A stretch of 64,000 bases of DNA, taken from NCBI GenBank assembly GCA_947258435.1, contig CAMYID010000018.1, positions 92,347 to 156,346 on the forward strand. Direction: 5' to 3'. The DNA is from an uncultured Alphaproteobacteria bacterium (GTDB lineage: Bacteria > Pseudomonadota > Alphaproteobacteria > UBA11222). Positions 36,217-44,956 of the stretch are shown here, piece after piece. The notes under the pieces were generated by a model. That model made no database searches. It saw only the letters and a list, made by a program, of their open reading frames with translations, and was not told the DNA's origin. Position numbers and translations under genes: made by a program. Numbering within the stretch: position 1 is the stretch's first letter; every line of letters begins with the position of its first letter.

Positions 36217-37374
36217 CTACTCAGCAGCTTCCATCATCGGCATGGCCGACAGATCAAGATTGAACAGCTTTGCCGTATTGTCGCGCAGGATCGCACGGGT
36301 TTCTTCCGGTGTCAGCCCGGTGGCATGTTCAGCCAGCAGTTCCTGCGAATGCGGCCATGTTGAATCCGTATGCGGATAGTCATTGGCCCAGATGAGCTGC
36401 TTGTAATTCATCAGATCCTTGGTCTTGAACGCCACCCAGTCATCCTGGAACGTCATCGACACGTTTGTCTTGAGATACTCGCTGGGCAGCTTGCTGAGAC
36501 CGGGGATGATACCCCCTTCCACATTGAACTGGGCCGCATGGTCCATGCGGTACATATAATGCGGCATCCAGCCCGCATCGCCTTCGGCGCAGACCATCTT
36601 GAGCTTGGGATGACGCTCGAACACGCCGCCAAGGGTCAGCACGCCAACAACATCCTGCACCGCACGGATGATCGCCATAAAGCCATTGAGCGGATGACCG
36701 CGCCGCGCCGCAAATGCGGATGCAAGATCCCCTTCCTTGGCCGTCAGAATGTGGAAACAGACCGGCAGGTCAAGGTCCGTCGCGCATTCCCACAGCGCGT
36801 CGTAATCGGGATGGTCATAATCCTCATACATCGGATTGCCCGGCATCATCATGCCGACCATGCCCATTTCCTTGGCGCGGCGGAAATCCTCGATCGCGCT
36901 GTCGACATCGAGAACCGCGGTCTGAGCCAGCCCGAACAGACGGTTCGGCGCACCGCCGCAGAATTCCTGCAGCCAGCGGTTATAGGCCTTGAAGCACGCA
37001 TCCTTATATTCCGCATCCGGATGGGTGCACAGCACCATACCGACCGACGCATAGATAATTTCGGCCGCGATACCATCACGATCCATATCTTCAAGCCGCG
37101 CCAGCGGGTCCCACCCGCCCTTGCGGGTTTCCTCGAATTTCGTGGTGGCGACATGTTCCGCCCGCTCTTTCGGCGTCATACCCGCGCCATCGAGAAAGCC
37201 CATCGGCACCGTCTGCTTCAGATCCTTGATGACATAGAGATCCTGGCCATTATCCTGCCGCACCACATGCGGGGCGACATCGCGATATTTCGGCTCGATA
37301 AAATCGACATAGCAATTGGGCGGCTCGACAATATGCGAATCCGCCGAGATAGCACCTTTGAAAAACATTCCCAT
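36217..37374 (-). CDS. amidohydrolase-2 family protein (ACMSD-like)
   Basis: 385 residues. TIM-barrel metal hydrolase/decarboxylase of the amidohydrolase-2 family: the start contains [10 protein letters not shown] (DSH in place of HxH, usual in this subgroup), a middle His in [31 protein letters not shown], and the metal Asp in [15 protein letters not shown]. Relatives decarboxylate or hydrolyse aromatic acids; many are found in degradation clusters. The substrate is unknown. It is monocistronic by signals: 232 bp from the SDR gene upstream, strong terminator behind. Confidence 0.85.
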   Translation of the reverse strand: MGMFFKGAISADSHIVEPPNCYVDFIEPKYRDVAPHVVRQDNGQDLYVIKDLKQTVPMGFLDGAGMTPKERAEHVATTKFEETRKGGWDPLARLEDMDRDGIAAEIIYASVGMVLCTHPDAEYKDACFKAYNRWLQEFCGGAPNRLFGLAQTAVLDVDSAIEDFRRAKEMGMVGMMMPGNPMYEDYDHPDYDALWECATDLDLPVCFHILTAKEGDLASAFAARRGHPLNGFMAIIRAVQDVVGVLTLGGVFERHPKLKMVCAEGDAGWMPHYMYRMDHAAQFNVEGGIIPGLSKLPSEYLKTNVSMTFQDDWVAFKTKDLMNYKQLIWANDYPHTDSTWPHSQELLAEHATGLTPEETRAILRDNTAKLFNLDLSAMPMMEAAE

Positions 37375-37606
37375 TCCTCTCCGTTTTACAGTTTCGGGTC
37401 AGACACCCGGCCTCTGGCCGGTTTCATACCTCCCGCCGATCCGCACAGCCTTTGCAGCCTTCGCAGCGGTTCTGAATACGTACCGCGCCGCAAACGACCC
37501 GTTATCAGCGCGGCTGGCGATAAACTACCGGGCAGAACTATTATCATAATTTTATCCGCAGGAGAAGCAGTTGCCCGCACGGCCGCCCGCATGCCGCGCA
37601 AAACGC

Positions 37607-38356
37607 TTACTGCGCGGTCCAGCCGCCATCGATCACAAGTTCGGAACCCGTGACAAAGGAGGCATCGTCGGAAACCAGGAACAGCGACCCCCTGGCAATT
37701 TCCTCCGGCCGGCCGAAGCGCCCCATCGGCGTCCTGCCCTTAAGATCGGCGATATACTCGTCGGGCAGGGTCAGGGCGAGCGGGGTTTCGATAATACCCG
37801 GATGAACCGAATTCACACGGATATTCTGCCCCGCATATTCAAGGGCGGCTGCTTTCGACATCAGCCGCACAGCCCCCTTTGTCGCGTGATAGGCCACCAT
37901 GCCCGCACTGCCGATGATACCGTATACAGACGAAATATTGACGATCGCGCCGCCGCCTGCGCGCCGCATTTCCGGGATCGCTGTTTTCATGCCAAGCCAG
38001 ACCCCGGTCTGATTGACCGCCACCACCTTGTCCCAGCCGGCAACGCTTTCGGATTCGGTATCCTTGCCGCGCCCGATACCGGCATTATTGATCAGGCTGG
38101 TCAGCCCGCCAAACTGCGACACGGTTTCAGCGACCACCGCCTTCCAGCTTTCCTCGCTTGTCACATCCAGCGGCAGGAACAGCGCCGAGGCACCATCCGC
38201 CACCAGACCGGCAACAAGTTCGGCGCCCATCTCCTCCTGAATATCGCCGATCACGATCTTGGCGCCCTCGGCGGCAAAGACCCGCGCATGGGCGGCGCCA
38301 ATTCCGCTGGCGCCGCCGCTGATCAGGGCAATCCTGCCCGCTAGTCTTCCGGTCAT
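37607..38356 (-). CDS. short-chain dehydrogenase/reductase
   Basis: 249 residues, classical SDR. NAD(P) motif SGGASGIG at about 14-21 (Ser replacing the usual Thr), NNAG at about 90-93, catalytic Ser in NISSVYG, and YHATK (Tyr/Lys) at about 156-160. DVTSEES after strand 3 is typical; the acidic residue after strand 2 (IGDIQ) points to NAD+. It starts 6 bp after the phosphotriesterase-like gene, so the two are co-translated and probably act on the same compound. Confidence 0.9.
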   Translation of the reverse strand: MTGRLAGRIALISGGASGIGAAHARVFAAEGAKIVIGDIQEEMGAELVAGLVADGASALFLPLDVTSEESWKAVVAETVSQFGGLTSLINNAGIGRGKDTESESVAGWDKVVAVNQTGVWLGMKTAIPEMRRAGGGAIVNISSVYGIIGSAGMVAYHATKGAVRLMSKAAALEYAGQNIRVNSVHPGIIETPLALTLPDEYIADLKGRTPMGRFGRPEEIARGSLFLVSDDASFVTGSELVIDGGWTAQ

Positions 38357-38362
38357 GGGCGG

Positions 38363-39334
38363 TTACTTGCGCAGGAAATAGTTGCGCGGATTGGCGACCG
38401 TCAGCGTGTCGATCTTGTCCTGCGGCACGCCGGCAGTACGCATCTGCGGAATGATGTTGCGGCAGATATGGGCATAGTTCCAGTTGGGCGACTGCTCGGC
38501 CATGGCGCTGAAGCCCGAGCCCGGCCGCCCGCGCATGCAATGCAGCGCATCGTGGGACAGCATGATGCGGTCATACCCCACCGCCAGCAACCCGCACAGC
38601 GACGCCACGCGCAGCTTGTCGGAAGCGATCGCCTCGATCCCGAAACGGTCGAAACCGAGCCAGGCGCCACGGTCCAGAATGTCGAAATAATAGCGCATAT
38701 CCCCCACCCCGCAGGCATGGCCGATCAGCACCTTGTTGAAGTCGACGCCTTCCTCATCGAACACATTGAGCACTTCGCGCCCATAGGGTTCGACCTCGCT
38801 ATTGTGGCACAGGATCGGTGCCCCGGTCGCCTTGTGCGCCTTGGCGGCGGCGCGCAGGCATTTGGTTTCCGCATCGGTCACGCCCGCGCCGATTTCGGTA
38901 AAGCCGGGAATGCCGCCGGTCGCCACCTTGATGATGCCCGCCTTTATGCCTGTTTCGCCGATCCCTTCGGTCAGTTCGCGCTCGTAAATCTCACCGATCG
39001 CATCGACATCCATCAGCCGGAAATGCATCGGGATGCCAAGCGCATCGTTGTAAAGACCCGTGGCGATCACGATCTGCATGCCCGAGCGCGAGGCAACCTC
39101 GGCGGCGAATTCAGGATCGCGGCCAAGCTCCATCGGGCAGGGGTCGACAAAGCTCTTGACGCCCAGATCCATGATCTCCGCCATCTTGTCGACCGCGCCG
39201 GAGATCTCGTCGCTGCGGTTGCAGTCATCGGGATCCAGCTCCCAGCCGGGCATACCCACCGACAAATGTTCGTGAATGAGCGTGAAGCCCAGATCATCGG
39301 CATTAATCGGTCCCAATACAGAATTGATCGTCAT
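38363..39334 (-). CDS. phosphotriesterase-family metal hydrolase (lactonase-like)
   Basis: 323 residues. All binuclear metal ligands of the phosphotriesterase family are in order: HEH at 21-23, carboxylated lysine K136 (GIIKVATGG), H177 (ILCHNS), H206 (IGHACG) and D262 (LSHDAL). The first motif reads IHEHL. Natural activities in this family are often lactone hydrolysis (PLL) rather than organophosphate cleavage. Operon with the SDR gene; divergent from the MaoC-like hydratase gene 124 bp away. Confidence 0.88.
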   Translation of the reverse strand: MTINSVLGPINADDLGFTLIHEHLSVGMPGWELDPDDCNRSDEISGAVDKMAEIMDLGVKSFVDPCPMELGRDPEFAAEVASRSGMQIVIATGLYNDALGIPMHFRLMDVDAIGEIYERELTEGIGETGIKAGIIKVATGGIPGFTEIGAGVTDAETKCLRAAAKAHKATGAPILCHNSEVEPYGREVLNVFDEEGVDFNKVLIGHACGVGDMRYYFDILDRGAWLGFDRFGIEAIASDKLRVASLCGLLAVGYDRIMLSHDALHCMRGRPGSGFSAMAEQSPNWNYAHICRNIIPQMRTAGVPQDKIDTLTVANPRNYFLRK

Positions 39335-39457
39335 GACAGTCTCTCCCCGTTTTTTATTCGGCCTGACAGTGCCTTTGCCCTAGCCTGCGGAGGATTGTTT
39401 GAATTTGCAAATCTTTCTGCGCTAGATTGCCAAAAAACACGGAAAGCGGGGCAGATA

Positions 39458-40612
39458 ATGGCGCAGGAGCCTGACGGGCAGGAACTGGATCGGCAATTCA
39501 CCGGCATCACCGAGGCGGCGCTCGATGCGCTGCGCGAACGGATCGGCATCAGGATCGAGGATACGCTCGAACCCTGGTGCTATGAAGCGACACGCGACAA
39601 TATCCGGCACTACGCCCATGGCATCGGCGACGATAACCCGCTCTGGTGCGATCCGGACTATGCCGCGCGGACGCAATATGGCGGGATCATCGCGCCGCCT
39701 TCCTTTCTGTTCGCCTGCGACCGGATCATTTCGGGTTATGTGGGCGGGCTGCCGGGTGTACATGCCATGTGGGCCGGGGCGGATTTCAACTGGCACCGGC
39801 CAATCCGGCGCAATGACGCATTGCACACCGAAGCCTGGCTGAAGGACCTCATCCCCCACGAAACGCAGTTTTCAGGGCTGGCCATCCAGCAGATCTATCA
39901 TGTCGATTTCTACAATCAGCAGGGCGATCTGTTATGCGCCGCCGATAGCTGGTGCTTCCGCACCGACCGCGATATCGCCCGCGAACGGGGCACCAAATAT
40001 CAGGCAGTGAAAGAAAAACCACCGCATGTCTATAGCGACGCGGAGCTGATCGAAATCTACCGCCACTATGCGCAGGAGGAAATTCGCGGCGCCAGGCCAC
40101 GTTATTTCGAGGATGTGTCCGTGGGCGACAAGCTGCCCACCATGGTCAAGGGGCCGATGACAGTCACAGGCTTCATCGCCTACGCGCAGGGCTGGGGCGG
40201 GCTTTACATCCGTGCCAACAAGCTTGCCTGGGATCAGCAGCGCAAACATCCCGGACTTGGCATCAAAAACCGCTTCGGCATTCCCGATTGTCCCGAGCGG
40301 GTGCATTGGGAAGCGGAATTTGCCCGCACGGTGGGGACACCTGACGCCTATGACTATGGACCTGAACGGTTTTCCTGGCTGACCCATCACGCGACGAACT
40401 GGATGGGGGACGATGGCTTCCTGCGACGCGCCGAGGCGCAGATCCGCCGCCACAATCCGGTCGGCGATGTGCTGTTCATCGGCGGCGAGATCACGCGGAA
40501 ACATCAGCAGGATGGTGAAAATCTGGTCGAGATCAGCCAGCGTGCGGAAAATCAGGATGGCGAGCTGTCGATTCACGGCACCGCCACGATCGCGCTGCCG
40601 TCAAGGGGCTGA
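39458..40612 (+). CDS. MaoC-like acyl dehydratase, double hotdog
   Basis: 384 residues from ATG 39458; the reading frame is open far upstream but that part is antisense to the phosphotriesterase-like gene. The N-terminal half is a FAS1-like dehydratase hotdog (RDNIRHYAHGIGDDNPLWCDPDYA, given in parts RDNIRHYAHG and DDNPLW, is the hydratase D-x(4)-H-type motif), and the C-terminal half is a MaoC-like hotdog. Such proteins hydrate enoyl-CoA in lipid, sterol or aromatic breakdown. Convergent with fabI. Confidence 0.85.
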   Translation: MAQEPDGQELDRQFTGITEAALDALRERIGIRIEDTLEPWCYEATRDNIRHYAHGIGDDNPLWCDPDYAARTQYGGIIAPPSFLFACDRIISGYVGGLPGVHAMWAGADFNWHRPIRRNDALHTEAWLKDLIPHETQFSGLAIQQIYHVDFYNQQGDLLCAADSWCFRTDRDIARERGTKYQAVKEKPPHVYSDAELIEIYRHYAQEEIRGARPRYFEDVSVGDKLPTMVKGPMTVTGFIAYAQGWGGLYIRANKLAWDQQRKHPGLGIKNRFGIPDCPERVHWEAEFARTVGTPDAYDYGPERFSWLTHHATNWMGDDGFLRRAEAQIRRHNPVGDVLFIGGEITRKHQQDGENLVEISQRAENQDGELSIHGTATIALPSRG

Positions 40613-40633
40613 TCCGCCGGGCCCCTAACACGG

Positions 40634-41452
40634 CTATTGCGCTTCGAACTGTTCGGCAAGCTGATCGGGATCGGGCATGCCGACAATGTTATAGCCCGCA
40701 TCCACATAGTGGATTTCGCCTGTCGTGCCCGCGGACATGTCGCTGAGCAGGTAAAGCCCCGCATTGCCCACATGGCTCAGCTCGACATTGGTGCGCAGCG
40801 GCGAATGCAGCCGGCTCATCTTGTAAACATAACGTGCCGAGCCGACCGCCGAACCGGCCAGGGTGCGCATCGGTCCCGCCGAAATCGCATTGACCCGGAT
40901 CTGCTGTTGTCCCAGATCATCGGCAAGATAGCGCACACTTGCCTCAAGCGCGGCTTTTGCGACCCCCATGACGTTATAGTCGGGCATCACCTTGACCGCG
41001 CCCATATAGCTCAATGTCAGCACCGCCCCGCCATTTTTCATCAGCGGCACGGCGGCGCGCGTCACCGCCGTCAGGGAATAGCAGGAGATATCCATGGTGC
41101 GCAGGAAGTTATCGCGGCTTGTATCGACAAAACGGCCCTTGAGTTCTTCCTTGTCGGAATAGGCGATGGCATGCACGACGAAATCGACCCCGCCCCAGCT
41201 TTCCTCAAGACGTGCGAAAACCGTATCGATACTGGCCTGGTCGGACACATCGCAGGGCAGCAGAATTTCCGCATCGACCGATTGCGCAAGCGGCTGCAGC
41301 CGTTTGCCGAAGCTTTCATTCTGATAGGTAAAGGCCATCTCGGCCCCGTGCGCGCCCAATTGCCGCGCAATACCCCAGGCAATCGAATGGTCATTGGCAA
41401 CGCCCATGATGAGGCCGCGCTTTCCGGCCATCAGCCCTGCAAAATCATTCAT
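40634..41452 (-). CDS. fabI: enoyl-[acyl-carrier-protein] reductase (NADH)
   Basis: 272 residues from ATG 41452; an in-frame start at 41533 overlaps the end of fabB and adds unrelated residues. SDR-like reductase that completes each fatty acid elongation cycle. The FabI-specific glycine motif is GVANDHSIAWGIA, and the catalytic pair is in SYMGAVKVMPDYNVMGVAK (Tyr-x6-Lys: YNVMGVAK). This is the triclosan/isoniazid-sensitive FabI type. Third gene after fabA-fabB. Confidence 0.95.
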   Translation of the reverse strand: MNDFAGLMAGKRGLIMGVANDHSIAWGIARQLGAHGAEMAFTYQNESFGKRLQPLAQSVDAEILLPCDVSDQASIDTVFARLEESWGGVDFVVHAIAYSDKEELKGRFVDTSRDNFLRTMDISCYSLTAVTRAAVPLMKNGGAVLTLSYMGAVKVMPDYNVMGVAKAALEASVRYLADDLGQQQIRVNAISAGPMRTLAGSAVGSARYVYKMSRLHSPLRTNVELSHVGNAGLYLLSDMSAGTTGEIHYVDAGYNIVGMPDPDQLAEQFEAQ

Positions 41453-41505
41453 AAACCCAAATTTCCCTTCACGCGCAATCGCGAAATTTCCACACCCTGC
41501 CCCCG

Positions 41506-42720
41506 TCAGGCCGCGCGTGAGAAAGCAAGGCACGCATTGGTGCCGCCAAATCCGAAACTGTTCGACAATACGGTGTTCAGACCCGCATTGTCGATCCGCT
41601 CACGTATAATCGGCATGCCTTCGCATTTCGGGTCCAGCGTCTCGATATTCGCCGAGGCGCAGATGAAATCGTTATTCAGCATCAGCAGCGAATAGATTGC
41701 CTCATGCACACCGGTCGCCCCCTGACTGTGACCGGTCAGGGATTTCGTCGAACTGAGCGGCGGCACCTTATCGCCAAACACATCGGCGATGCCTTCAAGC
41801 TCGATTGTATCGCCAACCGGCGTCGAGGTGCCATGGGTGTTGATATAGTCAATCGGGCCGGGCACTGTCTCAAGCGCCATCCGCATGCAGCGCGCGCCCC
41901 CTTCACCCGATGGTTGCACCATGTCGACACCGTCCGACGTTGCACCATAGCCCACAAGCTCGCCATAGATTTTCGCGCCGCGCGCCTTGGCATGCTCATA
42001 TTCTTCAAGCACAACACAGCCGCCACCGCCTGAAATCACGAAACCATCGCGATTGGCGTCATAGGCGCGCGATGCCACTTCAGGCCTGTCATTATAGCCG
42101 GTCGATAATGCCTGCATCGCATCGAACAGCACCGACAATGTCCAGTCGAGCTCCTCCCCGCCGCCGGCGAACATGATGTCCTGCTTGCCCCACTGAATCT
42201 GCTCCGCCGCATTGCCGATGCAGTGAGCGCTCGTCGCACAGGCGGATGAGATCGTGTAGTTTATGCCCTTGATGGCGAAGGCGGTCGCCAGATTGGCCGA
42301 GGTGCTGCTCGACATATTGCGCGGCACCATGAAGGGACCGACCTTTTTGGGCCCCTTGTCGCGCGCCGCGTCGCAGGCCAGAAGGATATTACGGGTGGAT
42401 GGCCCGCCACTGCCGATGATGATGCCTGTCCGCTCGTGGGAGATTTCCTTTTCCCCAAGCCCCGCATCGCGGATTGCCTGCTGCATCGAGACATAGGCAT
42501 AGGCTGCGGCATCGCCCATGAAGCGTCTGGTCTTGCGATCGACCAGACTGTCCAGATCAATCTTCAGCGATCCATGCACGTGACTACGGAAACCCATCTG
42601 CCTGTAGGTATCGCACAGCTCGATGCCAGAACGTCCTTCACGCAGACTGGCCAGCACCTGCTGGGTATCGTTGCCGATACTTGAAACGATCCCCATACCA
42701 GTGACAACAACGCGTCTCAT
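41506..42720 (-). CDS. fabB: 3-oxoacyl-[acyl-carrier-protein] synthase I
   Basis: 404 residues. Condensing enzyme with the Cys-His-His triad: nucleophile C161 in [10 protein letters not shown], His in [11 protein letters not shown] and His in [10 protein letters not shown]. The FabB type (rather than FabF) is supported by linkage to fabA: the pair makes unsaturated fatty acids anaerobically. 66 bp after fabA. Confidence 0.95.
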   Translation of the reverse strand: MRRVVVTGMGIVSSIGNDTQQVLASLREGRSGIELCDTYRQMGFRSHVHGSLKIDLDSLVDRKTRRFMGDAAAYAYVSMQQAIRDAGLGEKEISHERTGIIIGSGGPSTRNILLACDAARDKGPKKVGPFMVPRNMSSSTSANLATAFAIKGINYTISSACATSAHCIGNAAEQIQWGKQDIMFAGGGEELDWTLSVLFDAMQALSTGYNDRPEVASRAYDANRDGFVISGGGGCVVLEEYEHAKARGAKIYGELVGYGATSDGVDMVQPSGEGGARCMRMALETVPGPIDYINTHGTSTPVGDTIELEGIADVFGDKVPPLSSTKSLTGHSQGATGVHEAIYSLLMLNNDFICASANIETLDPKCEGMPIIRERIDNAGLNTVLSNSFGFGGTNACLAFSRAA

Positions 42721-42786
42721 GGCTTAATTCCTCCGTGTGCCGATAATTGGTTCGACGTCACAACGATTTTCACTCAGCGGCGGTTT

Positions 42787-43293
42787 TCAGGACTTGAACA
42801 GTCCAACCCGCAAATCCTTTGCCTGATAGGCTTCTTCCCCATCGACCAGAATCGTCCCATCGGCGATCCCCAGGACCAGCTTCCGGTTCACCACCCGCCT
42901 AAGATCGAGCCGGTAGGTCAGCAATTTACTGTCCGGCACCACCATCGCGGCAAGCCGCACATCGCCGACGCCCAGAGCGCGGCCGCGCCCTTCGGCCCCG
43001 AGCCAGCCGAGGAAAAAACCAAGCAATTGCCACAGCCCGTCAAGCCCCAGACAACCCGGCATCACCGGGTCGCCTTCGAAATGACAGTCGAAGAACCACA
43101 GATCGGGGCGAATATCGAATTCCGCCACAACCTCACCCTTGCCATGGACACCGCCCTGATCCGATATATGGGTGATCCGGTCCAGCATCAGCATGGGCGG
43201 CATCGGAAGCTGCGGATTACCCGGTCCGTAAAGCTCGCCCTTCGCACAACGGATCAGCTCTTCATATGGTACTTGTGACGGTCTATCCGACAT
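42787..43293 (-). CDS. fabA: 3-hydroxydecanoyl-[ACP] dehydratase/isomerase
   Basis: 168 residues. Hotdog-fold enzyme that dehydrates 3-hydroxydecanoyl-ACP and isomerises trans-2 to cis-3, the branch to unsaturated fatty acids. Catalytic H71 and D85 match E. coli H70/D84 ([19 protein letters not shown]). The order fabA-fabB-fabI opposite irr is typical of alphaproteobacteria. Confidence 0.96.
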   Translation of the reverse strand: MSDRPSQVPYEELIRCAKGELYGPGNPQLPMPPMLMLDRITHISDQGGVHGKGEVVAEFDIRPDLWFFDCHFEGDPVMPGCLGLDGLWQLLGFFLGWLGAEGRGRALGVGDVRLAAMVVPDSKLLTYRLDLRRVVNRKLVLGIADGTILVDGEEAYQAKDLRVGLFKS

Positions 43294-43701
43294 CAGCTAT
43301 GAACCCCGTCAAAGTTTCGGACTGCCCTGCCGCGCGCCAGCTCGTTTCAGCGCGGGCTTTGGGGAGATATTTGGCCGAAAGCAAGTTCTTGCCCTCCGAT
43401 CGAACGTCCGGGATCGAACGTCCGGTTTCTTGAAGATCTCACAGGCAGGTAAGGAATTTCCGCACGGCCCGACAGCCTGATCCGGGCCCGCGCTTGTTCA
43501 CGAATTGACGTAACATATTGTAATAATCTGCCACAAGGTTTTTACGCCCGCGCGACAGTTCCGTCCGCAATCGTCCGTTAAATCCCCATCACACTGGATT
43601 TTTCCGCAAAAATATCCATATTGGAAAAGCAGATGCGACGCAGGCGCACAAACTGTATCGAAATTGCCTGTCCGCCCGCCGCCGCCGACAGCAGGAACAA
43701 A
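43294..43701. other. 408-bp divergent gap between fabA and irr
   Basis: No gene supported. It contains a perfect tandem 14-mer GATCGAACGTCCGG at 43398-43411 and 43412-43425, about 110 bp upstream of fabA and 280 bp upstream of irr, and an AT-rich stretch (43500-43530) that could hold the irr promoter. In-frame residues upstream of irr include an ACP triplet but not the full haem motif. Confidence 0.55.
43398..43425. repeat. perfect tandem 14-bp repeat between fabA and irr
   Basis: GATCGAACGTCCGG occurs twice head to tail. Each unit contains the near-palindrome CGAACGTCCG. Possible regulator sites for the fab operon, irr, or both. Confidence 0.85.
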
Positions 43702-44136
43702 ATGCGGATGAACACGATAAAACGGCCATTTGCCGATGCTCTGGAAAAACTGCGCGAGGTTGGGCTGCGCCCGACGCGGCAAAGGCTCGCCTTGGCACGG
43801 CTGCTGTTTGAAAATGGTGACCGGCATCTGACAGCGGAAACTCTTTACGAGGAAGCGCAGTCGGCCGAAATCCGGGTCTCGCTGGCGACCATTTACAATA
43901 CGCTGCATCAATTTACCGAGGCAGGCCTGCTGCGCGAGGTCGCGGTCGGGGCAAGCCGCACCTATTTCGACACAAATGTGTCCGACCATCATCACTTCTA
44001 CTATGAAGATTGCGGCAAGCTGGTGGATATCGCCGGCGGCGATGTCACTGTCGATTGTCTGACCCAGGCCCCCGACGGCACGGAAATCGCGCGGGTCGAT
44101 GTGATTATCCGGGTTGCGGGAACACCCCCCGCCTGA
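43702..44136 (+). CDS. irr: Irr-type Fur-family regulator
   Basis: 144 residues from ATG 43702 (AGGA 5 nt before); 27 more codons are open upstream but lack SD support and homology. Winged-helix DNA-binding part: LRPTRQRLALARLLFENG and SLATIYNTLHQFTEAGLL. Irr is recognised by the HHH haem/metal site in SDHHHFYYED in place of the Fur ligands, and by YFDTN before it. The N-terminal haem regulatory motif (GCPWHD) of Bradyrhizobium Irr is missing, so regulation would rest on the HHH site. Irr represses or activates iron and haem genes; likely targets are next door. Confidence 0.9.
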   Translation: MRMNTIKRPFADALEKLREVGLRPTRQRLALARLLFENGDRHLTAETLYEEAQSAEIRVSLATIYNTLHQFTEAGLLREVAVGASRTYFDTNVSDHHHFYYEDCGKLVDIAGGDVTVDCLTQAPDGTEIARVDVIIRVAGTPPA

Positions 44137-44143
44137 CCGCTTG

Positions 44144-44160
44144 TTCAGAATAATTCTCAA
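44144..44160. promoter_or_regulatory. Irr/Fur-like box 1
   Basis: TTCAGAATAATTCTCAA, 8 bp after the irr stop. Core is the perfect inverted repeat AGAAT-A-ATTCT, fitting the 7-1-7 pattern TTAGAAT-N-ATTCTAA with two mismatches. Confidence 0.6.
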
Positions 44161-44185
44161 TTAAGGCAGCGTATTGTCGTCTTAA

Positions 44186-44200
44186 TTAAAATTATTCTAA
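44186..44200. promoter_or_regulatory. Irr/Fur-like box 2 adjoining the rubrerythrin promoter
   Basis: TTAAAATTATTCTAA matches TTAGAAT-N-ATTCTAA at 14 of 15 positions. It ends 5 bp upstream of the -35 box (TTGACG, 44205-44210) of a promoter with TATATA at 44229-44234 (18-bp spacer). Confidence 0.65.
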
Positions 44201-44204
44201 AATC

Positions 44205-44234
44205 TTGACGGCAATAAAACTTCCCCCATATATA
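44205..44234 (+). promoter_or_regulatory. promoter of the rubrerythrin operon
   Basis: TTGACG, 18 bp, TATATA. It gives a leader of about 140 nt before the rubrerythrin start; no known riboswitch fold was recognised in it. Confidence 0.6.
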
Positions 44235-44382
44235 GTATTGCAGAGCACGGGTTGCGACAGGGCGGGGCACTGGACTTCCTGTTTTTGTTGCAATCCCACA
44301 GCTTCTGTTTGTTACCGGACATGCCTGTTCGGGGAGGATTAGCAAGCAACAAATTCAACTATTGACAGCAGGGAGCGCTACC

Positions 44383-44802
44383 ATGTCACTTGCCAGCAGC
44401 AAAACTCTCGATAATCTGAAAGCCGCCTTCGCAGGGGAAAGCCAGGCCAATCGCCGTTATCTCTATTTCGCGCAAAAGGCCGATGTCGAAGGCTATAACG
44501 ATGTAGCCGCCGTGTTCCGGTCCACCGCCGAAGGTGAAACCGGCCATGCGCACGGCCATCTGGAATTCATGGAAGAAGTGGGCGACCCGGCGACCGATCT
44601 GCCGATCGGCAACACCGCCTCGAACCTGAAAGCCGCGATCGCCGGCGAAACCCATGAATATACGGACATGTATCCGGGCATGGCCCGCACCGCCCGCGAG
44701 GAAGGCTTTGACGAAATCGCCGACTGGTTCGAAACCCTTGCCAAGGCCGAAAAGTCTCATGCCGGACGCTTCACCAAGGCACTCGACACCCTCGACAGCT
44801 GA
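44383..44802 (+). CDS. rubrerythrin-like ferritin-fold protein without rubredoxin domain
   Basis: 139 residues from ATG 44383 (GGGAG upstream). Only the four-helix diiron domain is present. The two diiron motifs are E...ExxH in both halves: [12 protein letters not shown] with [11 protein letters not shown], then [11 protein letters not shown] with [10 protein letters not shown]. Rubrerythrins reduce H2O2 to water. Normally the electrons come from the protein's own rubredoxin domain, which this one lacks, so a separate donor is needed. The next two genes, a multi-FeS oxidoreductase and DUF3501, are the likely partners. Irr boxes in front suggest iron or haem control. Confidence 0.9.
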   Translation: MSLASSKTLDNLKAAFAGESQANRRYLYFAQKADVEGYNDVAAVFRSTAEGETGHAHGHLEFMEEVGDPATDLPIGNTASNLKAAIAGETHEYTDMYPGMARTAREEGFDEIADWFETLAKAEKSHAGRFTKALDTLDS

Positions 44803-44956
44803 GTTTCAACCGAACATCATGTTACCGGCGGCAGACGCGCCGCCGGTGGCCGCTGACCTGTTTGCAGCGGTTGTTACCTGAATTGACAGCTATTCATCAG
44901 ACCTGACGGGGCGGGTGCCCGCACTGGCAAGCCCTGCATCGGCAAAAGGCGTCGCT

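Noticed and set aside
38468..39457. A 330-codon open stretch on the plus strand in frame with the MaoC-like gene
   Set aside because: It is antisense to the phosphotriesterase-like gene, which has complete metal motifs; the family start and an SD-like stretch place the hydratase start at 39458.
43621..43701. N-terminal extension of Irr containing ACP, a possible haem regulatory motif
   Set aside because: It would need a TTG start without a good SD, and the Trp-His-Asp that follow CP in the known motif are absent.
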